From Adineta ricciae (Eukaryota > Rotifera > Eurotatoria > Adinetida > Adinetidae): 64,000 nt of DNA. Of the stretch, positions 34,553 to 46,738 are shown piece after piece; within the stretch, counting starts at the first letter, position 1; each line of letters begins with the position of its first letter. The notes under the pieces were generated by a model. The model did no database searches, was not told the origin of the DNA, and saw only the letters and a program-made list of their open reading frames with translations. The position numbers and the translations under genes were made by a program. The DNA is taken from contig CAJNOJ010000105.1 of the NCBI GenBank assembly GCA_905250025.1, positions 273,808 through 337,807 on the forward strand. The letters run 5' to 3'.

Positions 34553-34909
34553 ATGTCCGCTGTTGTTCATCAAGAACCATCTATTTTGTAAGTAGAGAAA
34601 CGAAATTTTGTATATTATTTCATAGATTTCTGATTAGAGATGCATCGCGAGTCGAACAAAATCTGAAAGGCTAGTGACAATACAGGAAAATATCATATTC
34701 TACCTCTCATTGTTATAGCAGAACCAGTAGAAAATGAACAAGCTGAATCGGTACAAGAAAATTTTCCGAAAGGTCTGAGAGGTGGTGGCGCTTTATTCGA
34801 TATGTGAGTTATAAAATCACTATTTCTTTTTCAATCACGAGTATTTTCGCTTATTTATTTCAGTTTGGCCTGTTTATGCTTTTGTTTCGCCATTGAAGAA
34901 TGCTGTTGA
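34553..34909 (+). CDS. Small CYSTM-like cysteine-rich tail protein, arm B
   Basis: Exons 34553-34587, 34675-34803 and 34864-34909 have the same lengths as in arm A and give 69 aa. The Gly-rich turn and Cys-rich tail are identical in layout (ALFDI then LACLCFCFAIEECC), with a few changes in the middle. In this arm an in-frame TGA would be read if the first exon were spliced to the nearer AG, which supports the GGCTAG acceptor. Confidence 0.62.
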
Positions 34910-35176
34910 TATATTTATGGTTTTTGTTTTGTGTTTTCAATAACAAATAAGAATAAAAAACAAAGATGAGCCAATCGAGAATTGTAGTTAAATGTGAATA
35001 ATGATAAATAATTCCAGAATAAAGGTTGATGATTTTGTAGACACAGATAATTTGTTACCTGTTGTTTATGATGATCTTTTACGAGCATGGATGAAAAATT
35101 TTTCAATAGTTTTCTCAGTGTAAACTAGTTATAAAGATAGATTCAAGCAACTATTTTACTTTCAATTGAGCACAAT

Positions 35177-37231
35177 TTACTTCGGTCGATAAAGGTGATA
35201 TTGCAGCCACAAAGCCTTCAGCGTCTATAGGAACAGTGGAAGATAAATACAAGAGTTACATGGTGAGAAAATAGAGTTTACCCTATTGTTCCCCAATGTG
35301 TCCATGAAATACTGTTCACCTTGGGTTGTAGTACAATTTTGTCGTAAGTTGAGTTCGATAAGAGTCTATACATCGCACGTCGATCAAATACAAAGTTACA
35401 CAATACGACAAGAGGCATTACTGTATTGCTCTGTAGTGCAGGTGCCAGAGATAGTAATCCTTGTTCTCCAATACTATTACGTCCCAGATCTAGGTGAGTG
35501 AGTGTCTGAAAAAAAAACATAGTAGGATCTATAGATGTGCAATAAACAAAAAACATGAAAGACTACCCTATTGTTCGATAACGTATCAGCTATATATTGT
35601 ACACCGTCATTGCCGATTTCATTTCCCCAGATTTCGAGTTCAATAAGCGTCTATATACAGAATTGTATAGAAGTATATCCGCAGTGTTGGAAGTAATACG
35701 ACGATCAATATTACTGTATTCTTCGATAATAAATCAGCCAAATACTGAGCCCCTCGAACTTTAATTCGATTGGCACCAAGATTAAACTTCATGATTGTCT
35801 GTGCGAAAAGTTACAAATGAATATAGGCAATACTTATACAAGAAAAGAAAATAACCATGCTGTTTTTCAATACATCCGCTAAATGTTGTGTTCCTATGTC
35901 TGTAATTATATTTCCACGCAGATTAAGCGCTGTAAGCGTCTGTGTGCAGAAGCGTACATGAATACGTGAAAGAGAATATGAGAACTTAACAGATACCGTA
36001 TTGGTTTTCAATGCATCAGCCAGGAATCGTGCTCCTTCATCTTTGATTTCATTCGACTCAAGTTCAAGTCCAGTAAGTGTCTACATTCAAAAGTATACCC
36101 AAACTTGTGAAATAGAGGATTGAAGAAACTATTACAGTATTTTCCTTCAACATATTAGCTATATATTGTGCTCCTTCGTATCCGATTTTATTGCATCCGA
36201 GTTGTAATATTGTCAGTGACTGTACGCAAAGAATGACAATTAATCACAGGTGATAGATCATAAATGGAAAACATTACTTGATTGCCTTCTAATGCACCGG
36301 CTAGATACTGCGCTCCTTTACACCCAATATAATTATATACGAGTCCCAGTATAGTGAGCGACTGTAGATAGAGTTATAGATGACTACAAAATATGGATAC
36401 AAAGAGAATAAAGATTACTGTATTGTTCTTCAACGCATTGGCGAGACATTGTATTCCTTCGTCTCCAATTTTATTCTCATTGAGGTTCAATTCACGGAGA
36501 GTCTGTATGGAACATTTTCCATGAAAACATATATCAAGTAATAAACAAAATAGATCTACTTTGTTATCCTTTAGCCCATCAGCTAGATACTGTACTCCTT
36601 GATCTTCAATTCGTGTGTATGCAAGGTTCAGCGTCGTAAGTGTCTATGTATACAAAGTTTGAGGTTAATATTCATGCGTTAGGCAAAACCAAGTTTTGGA
36701 TAAAATAAACAGCCTATAACCGGTTATACTTATCCACAAATGATAGCAGAACGAGGATTACCGTGTTGTTTTTCAGTCCATCAGCTAGATATCGTGCTCC
36801 TCTACATCCAATTGCATTGCTTTGAAGGTTAAGTCTATTGATTGTCTATTAAAAACAATAGTGGATGCATTCACAATACGCGTGACAACCGAGTAAAGAC
36901 TACTGTATTGCTTAAAACATCACCCAAAGTTTTTGCTTCTTCAACTCCGATTGAGTTATGTTTAATTTGTATTTCTGTGAGTGTCTGTAAGTAAAAATTG
37001 TTATAGAATGTAGTTTGGTTGTGATTTCCCTTCGTACAACTACAGCCGTCCCCACCTTCAGCTGAAACTATTGTTTACCTGATATCGATCATACGAGTCG
37101 ATAATTCTGTTGAATCGTCGACAGATATTTCGCATTGAGAAGACTATCGTATATTCACTTTGATGATCGAGGATTCGATAAAAAAGTTCCACTGGTAATG
37201 TATGAAACGAAGTAGTGCTCGATTTCGACAT
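35177..37231 (-). CDS. F-box protein with 12 leucine-rich repeats, one per exon (arm B, intact)
   Basis: The F-box exon (about 37083-37231; HTLPVELFYRILDHQ, then MRNICRRFNRIID) is followed by about 12 LRR exons of near 84 nt, each coding one 28-residue repeat of ribonuclease-inhibitor type (consensus TLTxLxLxxNxIxxxGAQYLADxLKxNT). They are separated by ~50-bp introns, apparently all phase 0. The final exon encodes TLKALWLQYH and ends at TAA 35177-35179. F-box proteins recruit substrates to SCF ubiquitin ligases, and the LRRs would choose the substrate. The uniform exons allow repeats to be added or lost without a frameshift, and arm A shows such losses. The start is the ATG at 37231; the frame is open 26 codons further upstream. 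The target is unknown. Confidence 0.82.
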
Positions 37232-37769
37232 TATGGTTAACAATACACAAGATGTACTGCTTTGTCTATTATGCGTTTGTCTTGATAAATAAAGTTTATC
37301 TTCTAACATAGGTGAGAATTTTTTCTGGTAATGACGTCATTTGTTCGAAGAACTATTTACAAAAAAGTAAGATTTTGCGGACAAAGTTTGCTTTTTTTTA
37401 TAGTATATGGAGTTTATCCGATAAAAGAACGATACCGTCACCTCATAGAGTAAAAATACGAAAGCGTTATCTTGACAAATTGTCGATATTTTCTCCTTCA
37501 GTTTTAGTCCGTTCTGATTTTTCTTCATCCCACTGAAGATAAATCAACATCATGATGTTTTCAGAAGAACAGAAAAAGGCTATGTTATACTATACCTTCT
37601 TTGGATTGCAAATATTGACGGTAGTGAAGAGAAATTTTTTTTTTCTCTTTTTAACAGAATTAACGCTGTATGATAAGAATCAACTTCGTGGATAAATTAC
37701 GCGATGAGCAAAATATTGCTTTAACACATAAACTCATTTTCTCATACTCTTGTCAGTCACACATACGGT
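37232..37769. other. Divergent upstream region between the F-box/LRR and Frag1/DRAM-like genes, arm B
   Basis: Counterpart of 29037-29565. No further gene is recognised. Short frames on both strands differ in length between the arms. Confidence 0.4.
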
Positions 37770-38471
37770 ATGAATCGAATTTTGAAACTCATCTGGTATT
37801 GGTGTTTAGTAATATTACCATTCACAGCTATTCTCACGTTTATTTTGACGTTAGTAGTCTGCAGTCAAGCACAAAGAAAGATTGGTTCGTACCATACGAC
37901 GTTACCAAACATTTCTATACTTGCAAAAGGTCCTGGTTACCGTTATTTTGTTGCTGGCTTTGTTCTTCTGGTTCCACAACTTCTACTGATTACTCTCGGT
38001 CGACTACTGTTCCTTCTACATTCTCAAACTATTGTTCATCATGTGATCCTTTATATTATTCATTCATGCGCACTGGTTATATCCGTATTTCTTCTAATAA
38101 TGGCAATCGTCAGTGTAGATCATAACGGTCCTCTTCATGTCACCGGCGCCATTGGAATGTTTTCATCATTTTTTACATATTTTATATCACATACTATCGT
38201 AGTTTTCTATCTATTTATACGGCGGGCAAAGGCACCACGTCATTCAAATATTCTGTTGCCCTTATGGTTTCTCATGTGTTGTGTATTAGCTATCGTCTGT
38301 TTCAGTATATGGGCTGCGACATCTCAAAGTATTCCGCAGTATATCGCTGCTGGAACGCCTTTTCTATATATTCTTGGATTTATTCCTCAATTTTGGAGTC
38401 AGGCGAGAATGAAAAGACGAAGTTCTGTCGCATCTTTCGAAGAACATAACATAGATAGGATCAATTTGTAG
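37770..38471 (+). CDS. Frag1/DRAM/Sfk1-like multi-pass membrane protein, arm B
   Basis: 233 aa, the same length as the arm A copy, with only a handful of replacements (for example RKIGSYHTT versus RKSDLYQTT). The six membrane segments and the loop LPNISILAKGPGYR are kept. The high similarity with mostly silent differences indicates selection on both alleles. Confidence 0.6.
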   Translation: MNRILKLIWYWCLVILPFTAILTFILTLVVCSQAQRKIGSYHTTLPNISILAKGPGYRYFVAGFVLLVPQLLLITLGRLLFLLHSQTIVHHVILYIIHSCALVISVFLLIMAIVSVDHNGPLHVTGAIGMFSSFFTYFISHTIVVFYLFIRRAKAPRHSNILLPLWFLMCCVLAIVCFSIWAATSQSIPQYIAAGTPFLYILGFIPQFWSQARMKRRSSVASFEEHNIDRINL

Positions 38472-38551
38472 ATGTCGCTTTTCTTATTATGTCTGTTAAT
38501 TTCCATAAATATCGAGTAACAGAAAAAAACATGAATAGATTGTTTTTTTTT

Positions 38552-41055
38552 TTATTTCCACAGAACTTGATATTCGTAAGAACCGGACCCGATACGAATC
38601 GTCATCAGACCAGTCTGAGAATCTTCGTCGACATTGTTTCGTTTGTTGATAGAGGACCAAATCACCTGATCACTTTCGATAATTGCTGCGCACTTGGCAC
38701 CGGGGAACAACGGTTCAAAAATAACTTTCGCTTGTGAATTACCTGGGATCGTTATTCGAAAGGAAATCGCATTAGGAGAAGTATCACGAGTATAAGAAAC
38801 GTGAACTACGCCGTACAATGTGCTTAGTCGACAATCGATTTTACTCAGTAGATGTTTCTTTTCCTCCGAAATCATTCGTGGATGAATGACAATCACATCG
38901 GTTTGTAGATCGATGCCGGCTNAAGCCGGTCAGTCGATAACCGTCGCGAACCGATTCAACATAAGCTCGAATTGAGTCATAGTGGTTTCGGAGAATTTGA
39001 ATGTCATTGTAATGACGATACAACTGCCAAGTGATGGTGGGTAGAGCTGTACCCCAATTAGGATCAGCGGGATAGAAACCGAATGATAATGGAACAGTGT
39101 CCGGAACGAAACCAAGCAGTTGAACATCCTTGATTAAGGTGAGAAAATTTAAATAGAATTTGCTCAAATCGAAATTATACAGCGCTTCATTAACTGACAG
39201 AGCAGCATCACCCATCTAACCCTTGCGTTCATCACGCTGTGGACTAGTTTAGAGGAAAAAGCAGTGTTTCGTGTATTAAAAGAGTCTAAATCTTACCAGT
39301 CGGTCGGTAAAGACATCAAATTACCCAATTGGCCCCATACAATATTGTGTTGAATTTGATTGATGACAGAATTACTCGAAGAGAAATGTCCTTTGACCGT
39401 TGTTTCACTGTGAACAATTGGACATTCGACATCATCTATTAAGAGTGGGGTAGGTGAGCCAAAAACTGCGACATAACGGAAACCGTGAACTGTAAATCTG
39501 AATAAATCTGATGATTGCTGAGAATCATGGATAAAAAATATTACCGCGGTTCGTAAATTTCACCATTAGGATCACCGCGAAGAATGTACGTATCACTTGC
39601 AGTTGCACCACGCAGATTATCCGTATAAATTCCACCCGTGGCTTTCCTAGAACACTTATTAAAAAAGCGAGATACCTGGCGAAGTTTGTATTTACCCAGT
39701 GGAAACAACTGCTTGCGAAAGAATTTCGGCATGGCGAATGTGAATGCCAACACCACGTGGACCATGGAATTTGAATCGACACCAACCAACCATATTCTGT
39801 CCCATATCAAATATATGAACATTTAAAGTAGGTATTATTACACTGATCGGATGCAAGATTCCTTCGTCTTTCAGCGAGGCACCGAGAATCTTACCGATGT
39901 CTTCCTTCGACAGATAACTTCCGTCATCATCAACATCGTATTCTACTTCAAAATGCAGAGCATCAGGTCCTGCTCGAATGGGTGGCATATCTTGAAGCGT
40001 CAATTGTCCGTTGACGGTGGTATCGACGGGTGATGGAAGAATTTCCGGTGTAATCCAAAGAGACAGAGAATCAGTGAATCCAACATGTGTCCAATTCAAT
40101 CGATCGTAACGTCCATCAACAAATTCACCATTGTAAACACTATCATGAATAATTGAGCCTTGTCGACCTTTCCACGTCTGATCACTGTAAACATTCATTT
40201 GATCGGAATTGTTGAAAATAATTTTCAAAATAAACATCAGACGTGGTGGGCCTACAAGAGACAGACAATCTGGAGATCTATATTACTCTTCAGTGCTTTA
40301 CCGTAAGTCGGCTCAGGTACTGACGGTAACAAATATTGTTCTTGACTGTACCAGCCGTTACCCAGTTTCACACCGACCGCATTCATGCCAAGTTTGATTT
40401 TGGGTGTTACATCGTAAGAAGCGAAAAGTGTTCGCTTCTGATAAGTAGTCCACCCCGGATCTAATTTTCGACTAGGATCAACGTTATCACCGTTCAAGTA
40501 CAATTCATAATAGCCAATACCCGAAATGAAGACAGTGGCTGACTGAATCGGACTTGTATTAGAGACATTGAATTCTTTCCGTAACTCATTCATGTATATC
40601 TGGGTAGAGCCAATCCAACTGACTTCATCATTGCGGTCTAACAAATACTGTTGGAAGTTATACATCGATGTTCGAAATGGAATCCACAATGTCCATGAGC
40701 TTGCGGTTTCTATCGCACTTGTCCAAACACGCAAACGAACTTGATAATGTGTCAGTTCTTCGAGCTTCTGTTCGAATGGGTACGGAACATGAATTGATCG
40801 ACTCGAATTGATTCGATCACTATCCCAAACGAGTTTATTCTGCGATCGAATTTGCAGTTGATAGCCGATCTGCCGAACATCACGTTGATTGGTTAGAGGT
40901 AGTTTCCAGCAGAAATGTGGGTAATCTGTGCCAATTACCAAATCTTTTGTTATCTCAGCTTTATAATATTCGATTCGAACATCGTAGGGTGCTAATGATG
41001 GTTGACCCACGACAAAAACAACACCACAAACAATTATACCATATAATGACCACAT
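38552..41055 (-). pseudogene. Alpha-L-rhamnosidase GH78, arm B (nonsense in catalytic motif, internal gap)
   Basis: Haplotype copy of 30348-33440. The N-terminal exons are intact (start MWSLYGIIVC at 41055). In the last exon the family motif reads CPQRDERKG followed by TAG at 39216-39218, where arm A has TGG. A single G-to-A change would explain this. In addition about 600 bp are missing at the N at 38922, corresponding to about 30713-31311 in arm A and including the ATTLWEIW catalytic region. The gap may be assembly, but the stop codon is in continuous sequence. No active enzyme is expected from this copy as read. Confidence 0.8.
38922..38922. other. Single-N junction inside the rhamnosidase copy
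   Basis: The flanks GATGCCGGCT and AAGCCGGTCAG lie about 600 bp apart in arm A. The short shared word GCCGG on both sides may have caused a false join or may mark a real deletion. Confidence 0.7.
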
Positions 41056-41522
41056 TTGAATTGCGAACAAGTATTTAAAATATCTTTCTACCTTTATCAT
41101 AAAGAGAATTCTTAAATAGTAGTTCTTTCGTTTATCTTATGTAAGCGCTGAATCTCGATGATGAAGCAAGATAACGATGAAGAGTGTATCGTGAATGTTC
41201 GCTGCACTGTAAGTTTAGGTAAAGATGATGAACGAATAGGAGAACAGCCCTCACGACCCCATTCAACATGTTGATGCCCGTAAAGTATGCTAACTATCAT
41301 GTCGATCTGTGAAAACAAATTAACATTAGTACAATTTTAATTTTTGATACTTTCAATATTGATAATTTCTGTATGAACTAGCTCTACTTTATGTTTTGTT
41401 TCTATTTTATTAAGTTCGAAAAATCTTAATAAGTGACAATATACCTTTGTCGACTAACGATCGTCAAATCAAAAACGGTTTCAAGCGAGCAAAAATTTTT
41501 GGATTACATTGAAGTCATATGT
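41056..41522. other. Intergenic between rhamnosidase and alpha/beta hydrolase (arm B)
   Basis: Counterpart of 33441-33907; no gene recognised. Confidence 0.4.
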
Positions 41523-41940
41523 TTACCACGTATAATTTCCATATGTTGGACTGTTGATAACTTGAATAGTTTGTTGTGAGGCAGTAATATACGCTTGAAC
41601 ATCGGCAGGAAGTAGTAAGCGTTGCTTAGCAAGTTCATTGGCTGCTGCAGCCACAGCCTTTTCATAGTTACTTCGAGTACCATAACGCTCAGTCAACGAT
41701 AAGCGACTATCTCCTTTANTTTGGATTACATTGAAGTCATATGTTTACCACGTATAATTTCCATATGTTGGACTGTTGATAACTTGAATAGTTTGTTGTG
41801 AGGCAGTAATATACGCTTGAACATCGGCAGGAAGTAGTAAGCGTTGCTTAGCAAGTTCATTGGCTGCTGCAGCCACAGCCTTTTCATAGTTACTTCGAGT
41901 ACCATAACGCTCAGTCAACGATAAGCGACTATCTCCTTTA
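41498..41940. repeat. 221-bp direct duplication across the N at 41719
   Basis: Bases 41498-41718 recur as 41720-41940. Arm A ends with the same segment (33883-34103). This is the right boundary of the bubble. The C-terminal fragment of the hydrolase at 41523-41718 is part of this duplication and is not a separate gene. Confidence 0.92.
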
Positions 41941-44900
41941 GCCATTCGTGTAGCTTTGTCGGGCGCAAATGGTATCGTTGAACCAGTTGATTCACATCCA
42001 TCATTGCCACCAAACGCTGCACTTCGTAAATTCCACCCGGTATATGTTGCAACTGGTACAGATACAGGTGGAAGGCGTATACCAGCCAATTCATTGCCAT
42101 CTGCATCAAGCTTTGAAACGAAAGAAGAATAATAAACACCTACAGACTTAGGTGGAGCAATCGTGATGATCCCTCTACTAAATTTAGGTCCAAAGTCGAA
42201 GCGATTACGCACTGTCACTAGGCCTGTATACAGAACATTTGGAATTGTTGGCCAATTTAACGCCGTTTGTGATATAATACCAATGCCGAGATGAGAATTT
42301 TCCGTTGTACTAGACAACACTGCGGTTTTATCGCTATGATTAGGAACTCTACTAGCAGGTGGATTGGTACCATCAATCCATTGATCGAGCGCGACATAAA
42401 GTGCTCGAAGTACAGGGTTTGCATCTACTGTGTTACCGAATTGTTGACAGATGCCACGAGAGTTAGCAGCTGCTGCCCCTCCATGCTGAGTGCCGGATAT
42501 TAAGTAATTGTGAACATTCGATGGCGTAGGGATATCGTAACCTTCAATACTAGAATGTAACAATGAACCAGCTTTGACCCAGTATTCGTTTGATGAAATA
42601 ATATTCATGATCTTTGGACATGTATTTGTCTTTGTGCATCGCATATTACGACCATCAGTTTTATGCATACCAGAGTCGGTTAGAGTTGTATAAGAAAATG
42701 GGAAGGGCGCCTCGGGATAAAGATGATTCTGTCGATTGCGTTCTGTACGTGCTGACTGGGCAAAACGATAGTTCAGACCTATTCCGTTGCCAGCTCCGAT
42801 CCAATTAAACACTCCATCGAACACATGTTTCTTTTCTAAATCCTCGTTAAAGCCCAACCAGATGAAGTCATTCATGTACCGTGCTGGCTGAGAAAGACTC
42901 CAGGATAGTACTCGAGTAACGTCACCAGCCAATGGGTTATCGCCTCTTGAACTGCGCAAGAAAGACACAAAATCTCGGGTTGCAGCGAAACCAATACCGG
43001 CTACATAGGGATCTTTGGCTGTATACACTAGTTCATAGATCGAACTTTGTTTAAATGTTGTATTGAGAGGTAAAAGTGAAATTGTGTTGTCGCTAGTCCA
43101 CATCCAGTCAGTAGGTGAAATAGTTATCGGTGCATCAGTTAAATGATCTTTTACTGTCAACTTTGCTTTAGTTGTATCAGTACTAACAGTGCGATATGCA
43201 GTCATGTAAGATGTGGTAACTGAATTGTCAAGGACAATATATTCGTAACCAGGACCAGTAATTGAAGTATCATCGGCATTCGTGACAATAGGTAAATAGA
43301 TTCGCAAAAGATCTGGGCTACCGGTTGGAGACACACTTGGATCCCAACCACACCAAGCCATAGTGTAGCCTTGGTTCATTAGAAAAGCTTGGCCAGCGTC
43401 ACTGGCGGTAGTTGGATTGTTACCACCGGATGATTGAGCAAATGAACCGAACAGTTTACCACCACGATTATTGACTTCAAAGAACAGCTTATGGTTGCCA
43501 TTGGTTAGGTTGACTGGTTTGAGTATATAAAAATCTGTTGAGTATTCAACCATTCCGTTNGGATCCCAACCACACCAAGCCATAGTGTAGCCTTGGTTCA
43601 TTAGAAAAGCTTGGCCAGCGTCACTGGCGGTAGTTGGATTGTTACCACCGGATGATTGAGCAAATGAACCGAACAGTTTACTACCACGATTATTGACTTC
43701 AAAGAACAGTTTATGGTTGCCATTGGTTAGGTTGACTGGTTTAAGTATATAAAAATCAGTTGAGTATTCAACCATGCCGTTCTTGTTACGGGGAGCGAGT
43801 TTTAAATCCGTAATTATGCTATTATGTATGTCGTACGGATCCAGTTGTCCATAAGCGATACCTCGAACTTTCTCGTACATGCCCACAGTACCAAATGTTG
43901 TTCCACCAAACGTTGGATTTTCACTAGGTGCAATGGCATTCGTTGTTGGGTTGATAACAATTTTGGTGATACCAGTGTGTACGGGTTCAGAAGTTGTAGT
44001 AAGCGTTGTAACTCTTGTTATATCAGTCTCTACTGTGAAAAAATATCCTCCATGATTACTTATTCGATGAAATTATACTGTACATTACTTGTATGCTGTG
44101 AGTGCGGTTTTCGTGATCTATAATAATGATTTCGAGACGAATCGTATATATCTTCATCTTCTGATTCAATCGTTGAATATATACCAACATGATCCTTCCG
44201 TTTACCAGTAAGAAATGAGCCATATCGTGTGTAGACTCCATCGTCAAAAGCACCTGTGAAATCATCAACTTGTGGCACATCGGGACCCGTCACTACAACA
44301 TGGAATAGAACGTTAAAGAAATCCAAATTAAGAAAAATAAAAAAGAAACTAACATGGTGTTGGTTTAAAATAAAATGTCACATCGATGGCACGAAGTGGT
44401 TTTCCCCCACTTCTAGCTAAACTAGCATAACCAGCTGCAATGAGTTCAGCAACTGAGTAAATTTCATCGTAATCATTGATTAATGATGGCAAAACACAAA
44501 CTGAAAATATATTTTACTACTAATTGTTCAAATTGATACGAACACTCACCATTCCCCTTTGAAGAATAGATGATTGTTTGCCGACTGCGTCGCTCAAAGT
44601 AGATATTAGTCCATGGCATGAGATTTATAAATCGACCGCTCAATGCTATATGAGAGAAGTTATCAATTTACTGAGAAATTTACAAGTGCAGTTAAATTTA
44701 CGAAAATCACGATGTCGATAACAAACAGCTGGAAAATGAAATCGTCTGAACGGTTGTAGACTACTATCCGAAGTGGGTTTACGAATATATATATTCATAT
44801 AACCGATATTTTTCGGCAATTCGGGTTTCTATTTAGTCAGACGAAGATTGTGCTTAGGAAAAGACAAATAAACATTAGGGTACTTACGTATCGGGTATAT

Positions 44901-44986
44901 GATTTCAATTCGAGCACTGTCTCCCCTACCTTATTCTTGCTGTAGCTATGATATGCAACTATGATACCACTAATGATACATAACAT
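41745..44986 (-). CDS. Membrane-anchored bacterial-type alpha/beta hydrolase
   Basis: The C-terminal ~600 aa match bacterial alpha/beta-hydrolase-domain proteins of the PF20091 (Abhydrolase_10) kind: FGTVGMYEKVRGIAYGQLDP, MVEYSTDFYILKPV, then RVLSWSLSQPARYMNDFIWLGFN at the nucleophile elbow and SGTQHGGAAAANSRG. The substrate is unknown. On this strand, upstream exons add a signal-anchor helix (MLCIISGIIVAYHS, ATG at 44986), a novel region with GRFINLMPWTNIYFERR and SVAELIAAGYASLARSGG, and a charged/Tyr-rich linker. Fitted exons include 44684 and upstream, 44550-44645, 44354-44500, 44089-44292 and 41745-44032, with introns of 38-61 bp. The exon between the anchor and 44684 is uncertain. The N at 43560 duplicates 221 bp (43339-43559/43561-43781), so the coding sequence as written repeats a piece. 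Probable horizontal origin of the catalytic part. Confidence 0.7.
43339..43781. repeat. 221-bp near-identical duplication across the N at 43560
   Basis: 43339-43559 and 43561-43781 differ by about five bases, so the right copy comes from the other allele. The same 221 bp recur at 45288-45508, where they match 43339-43559 without a seen difference. The contig ending at 43559 therefore truly continues at 45288. Confidence 0.9.
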
Positions 44987-45286
44987 CAACAAAACAGTAA
45001 TCCAGATGTTGCGCACTTTTGCTGAGTGCCACGTCTGATGCTGTTGTTTTGATCTGTATAGATCCAAAAAATGAATATCTCTGTTTGATAATGATGTAAA
45101 AGACTAACTGAGATTTCACGATACCAAAATGTTCTCTTGGTTCTAAAAGAATCGGTTCTTGTTCGTATTGCATAGTTATATCCGTCGGTGCATTCTGATA
45201 ATGTGAAAAATGAAAGAATTGTATGTGTAGAAACTGAAACTATGGACGATGCTAGCGAATACCTTTTGTTAATATACGTGAGTAAG

Positions 45287-45287
45287 N
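45287..45287. other. Single-N junction; true neighbour of the left side is 62688
   Basis: The last 28 bp before this N (45259-45286) equal the first 28 bp after the N at 62687. The left contig therefore continues in the sequence that was placed 17 kb away. Confidence 0.88.
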
Positions 45288-46738
45288 GGATCCCAACCAC
45301 ACCAAGCCATAGTGTAGCCTTGGTTCATTAGAAAAGCTTGGCCAGCGTCACTGGCGGTAGTTGGATTGTTACCACCGGATGATTGAGCAAATGAACCGAA
45401 CAGTTTACCACCACGATTATTGACTTCAAAGAACAGCTTATGGTTGCCATTGGTTAGGTTGACTGGTTTGAGTATATAAAAATCTGTTGAGTATTCAACC
45501 ATTCCGTTCTTGTTACGAGGAGCGAGTTTTAAATCCGTAATTATGCTGTTATGTATGTCGTACGGATCCAGTTGTCCATAAGCGATACCTCGAAGTTTCT
45601 CGTACATGCCCACAGTACCAAATGTTGTTCCACCAAACGTTGGATTTTCACTAGGTGCAATGGCATTCGTTGTTGGGTTGATAACGATTTTGGTGATACC
45701 AGTGCGTACAGGTTCAGAAGTTGTAGTAAGCGTTGTCGTCGTTGTAACTCTTGTTATACCAGTCTCTATTGTGAAAAAATATCCTCTGTGATTACTTGTT
45801 CGACGAAATTATACTGTACATTACTTGTATACTGTGAGTACGGTTTTCGTGATCTATAATAATAATTTCGAGACGGATCGTATATATCTTCATCTTCTGA
45901 TTCAGTTGTTGAATATATACCAACATGATCCTTCCGTTTACCAGAAGGAAATGAGCCATATCGCGTGTAGACTCTATCGTTAAAAACACCTGTGAAATCA
46001 TCAACTTGTGGCACATCGGGATCCGTCACTACAACGTGGGATAGAACGTTAAAGAAATCAACATTAACAAAAATAAAAAAGAAACTAACATGGCATTGAT
46101 TTAAAATAAAATGTCACATCGATGGCACGAAGTGGTTTTCCCCCACTTCTAGCTAAACTAGCATAACCAGCTGCAATGAGTTCAGCGACTGAGTAAATTT
46201 CATCGTAATCATTGATTAATGATGGCAAAACACAAACTGAAAACATATTTTACTACTAATTGTTCAAATCGATACGAACACTCACCATTGCCCTTTGAAG
46301 AATAGATGACTGTTTGCCGACTGCGTCGCTCAAAGTAGATATTAGTCCATGGCATGGGATTTATAAATCGACCGCTCAATGCTATATGAGAGAAGTTATC
46401 AATTTACTGAGACATTTACAAGTGCAGTTAAATTTACGAAAATCACGATGTCGATAACAAACAGCTGGAAAATGAAATCGTCTGAACGGTTGTAGACTAC
46501 CATCCGAAGTGGGTTTACGAATATATATATCCATATAACCGATATTTTTCGGCAATTCGGGTTTCTATTTAGTCAGACGAAGATTGTGCTTAGGAAAAGA
46601 CAAATAAACATTAGGGTACTTACGTATCGCGCGCGGGTATATGATTTCAATTCGAGCACTGTCTTCCCTACCTTATTCTTGCTGTAGCTATGATATGCAA
46701 CCATGATACCACTAATGATACATAACATCAACAAAACG
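45288..46738 (-). CDS. N-terminal part of the alpha/beta hydrolase, second haplotype
   Basis: Second allele of the 5' exons: anchor MLCIISGIMVAYHS (ATG at 46738), the GRFINPMPWTNI-like region, LIAAGYASLARSGG, the Tyr-rich linker, a Thr/Val stretch, then MYEKLRGIAYGQ through MAWCGWD, cut by the N at 45287. Read together with 41720-43559 it gives an uninterrupted gene. Compared with the other allele it has 9-bp and 6-bp in-frame or intronic differences, for example an extra VVTT-like stretch before the hydrolase domain. Confidence 0.7.

Noticed and set aside
25122-41718. A biological tandem or segmental duplication
   Set aside because: The shared start and end sequences, the single-N joins and the complementary intact/broken genes fit two alleles better than a duplication.
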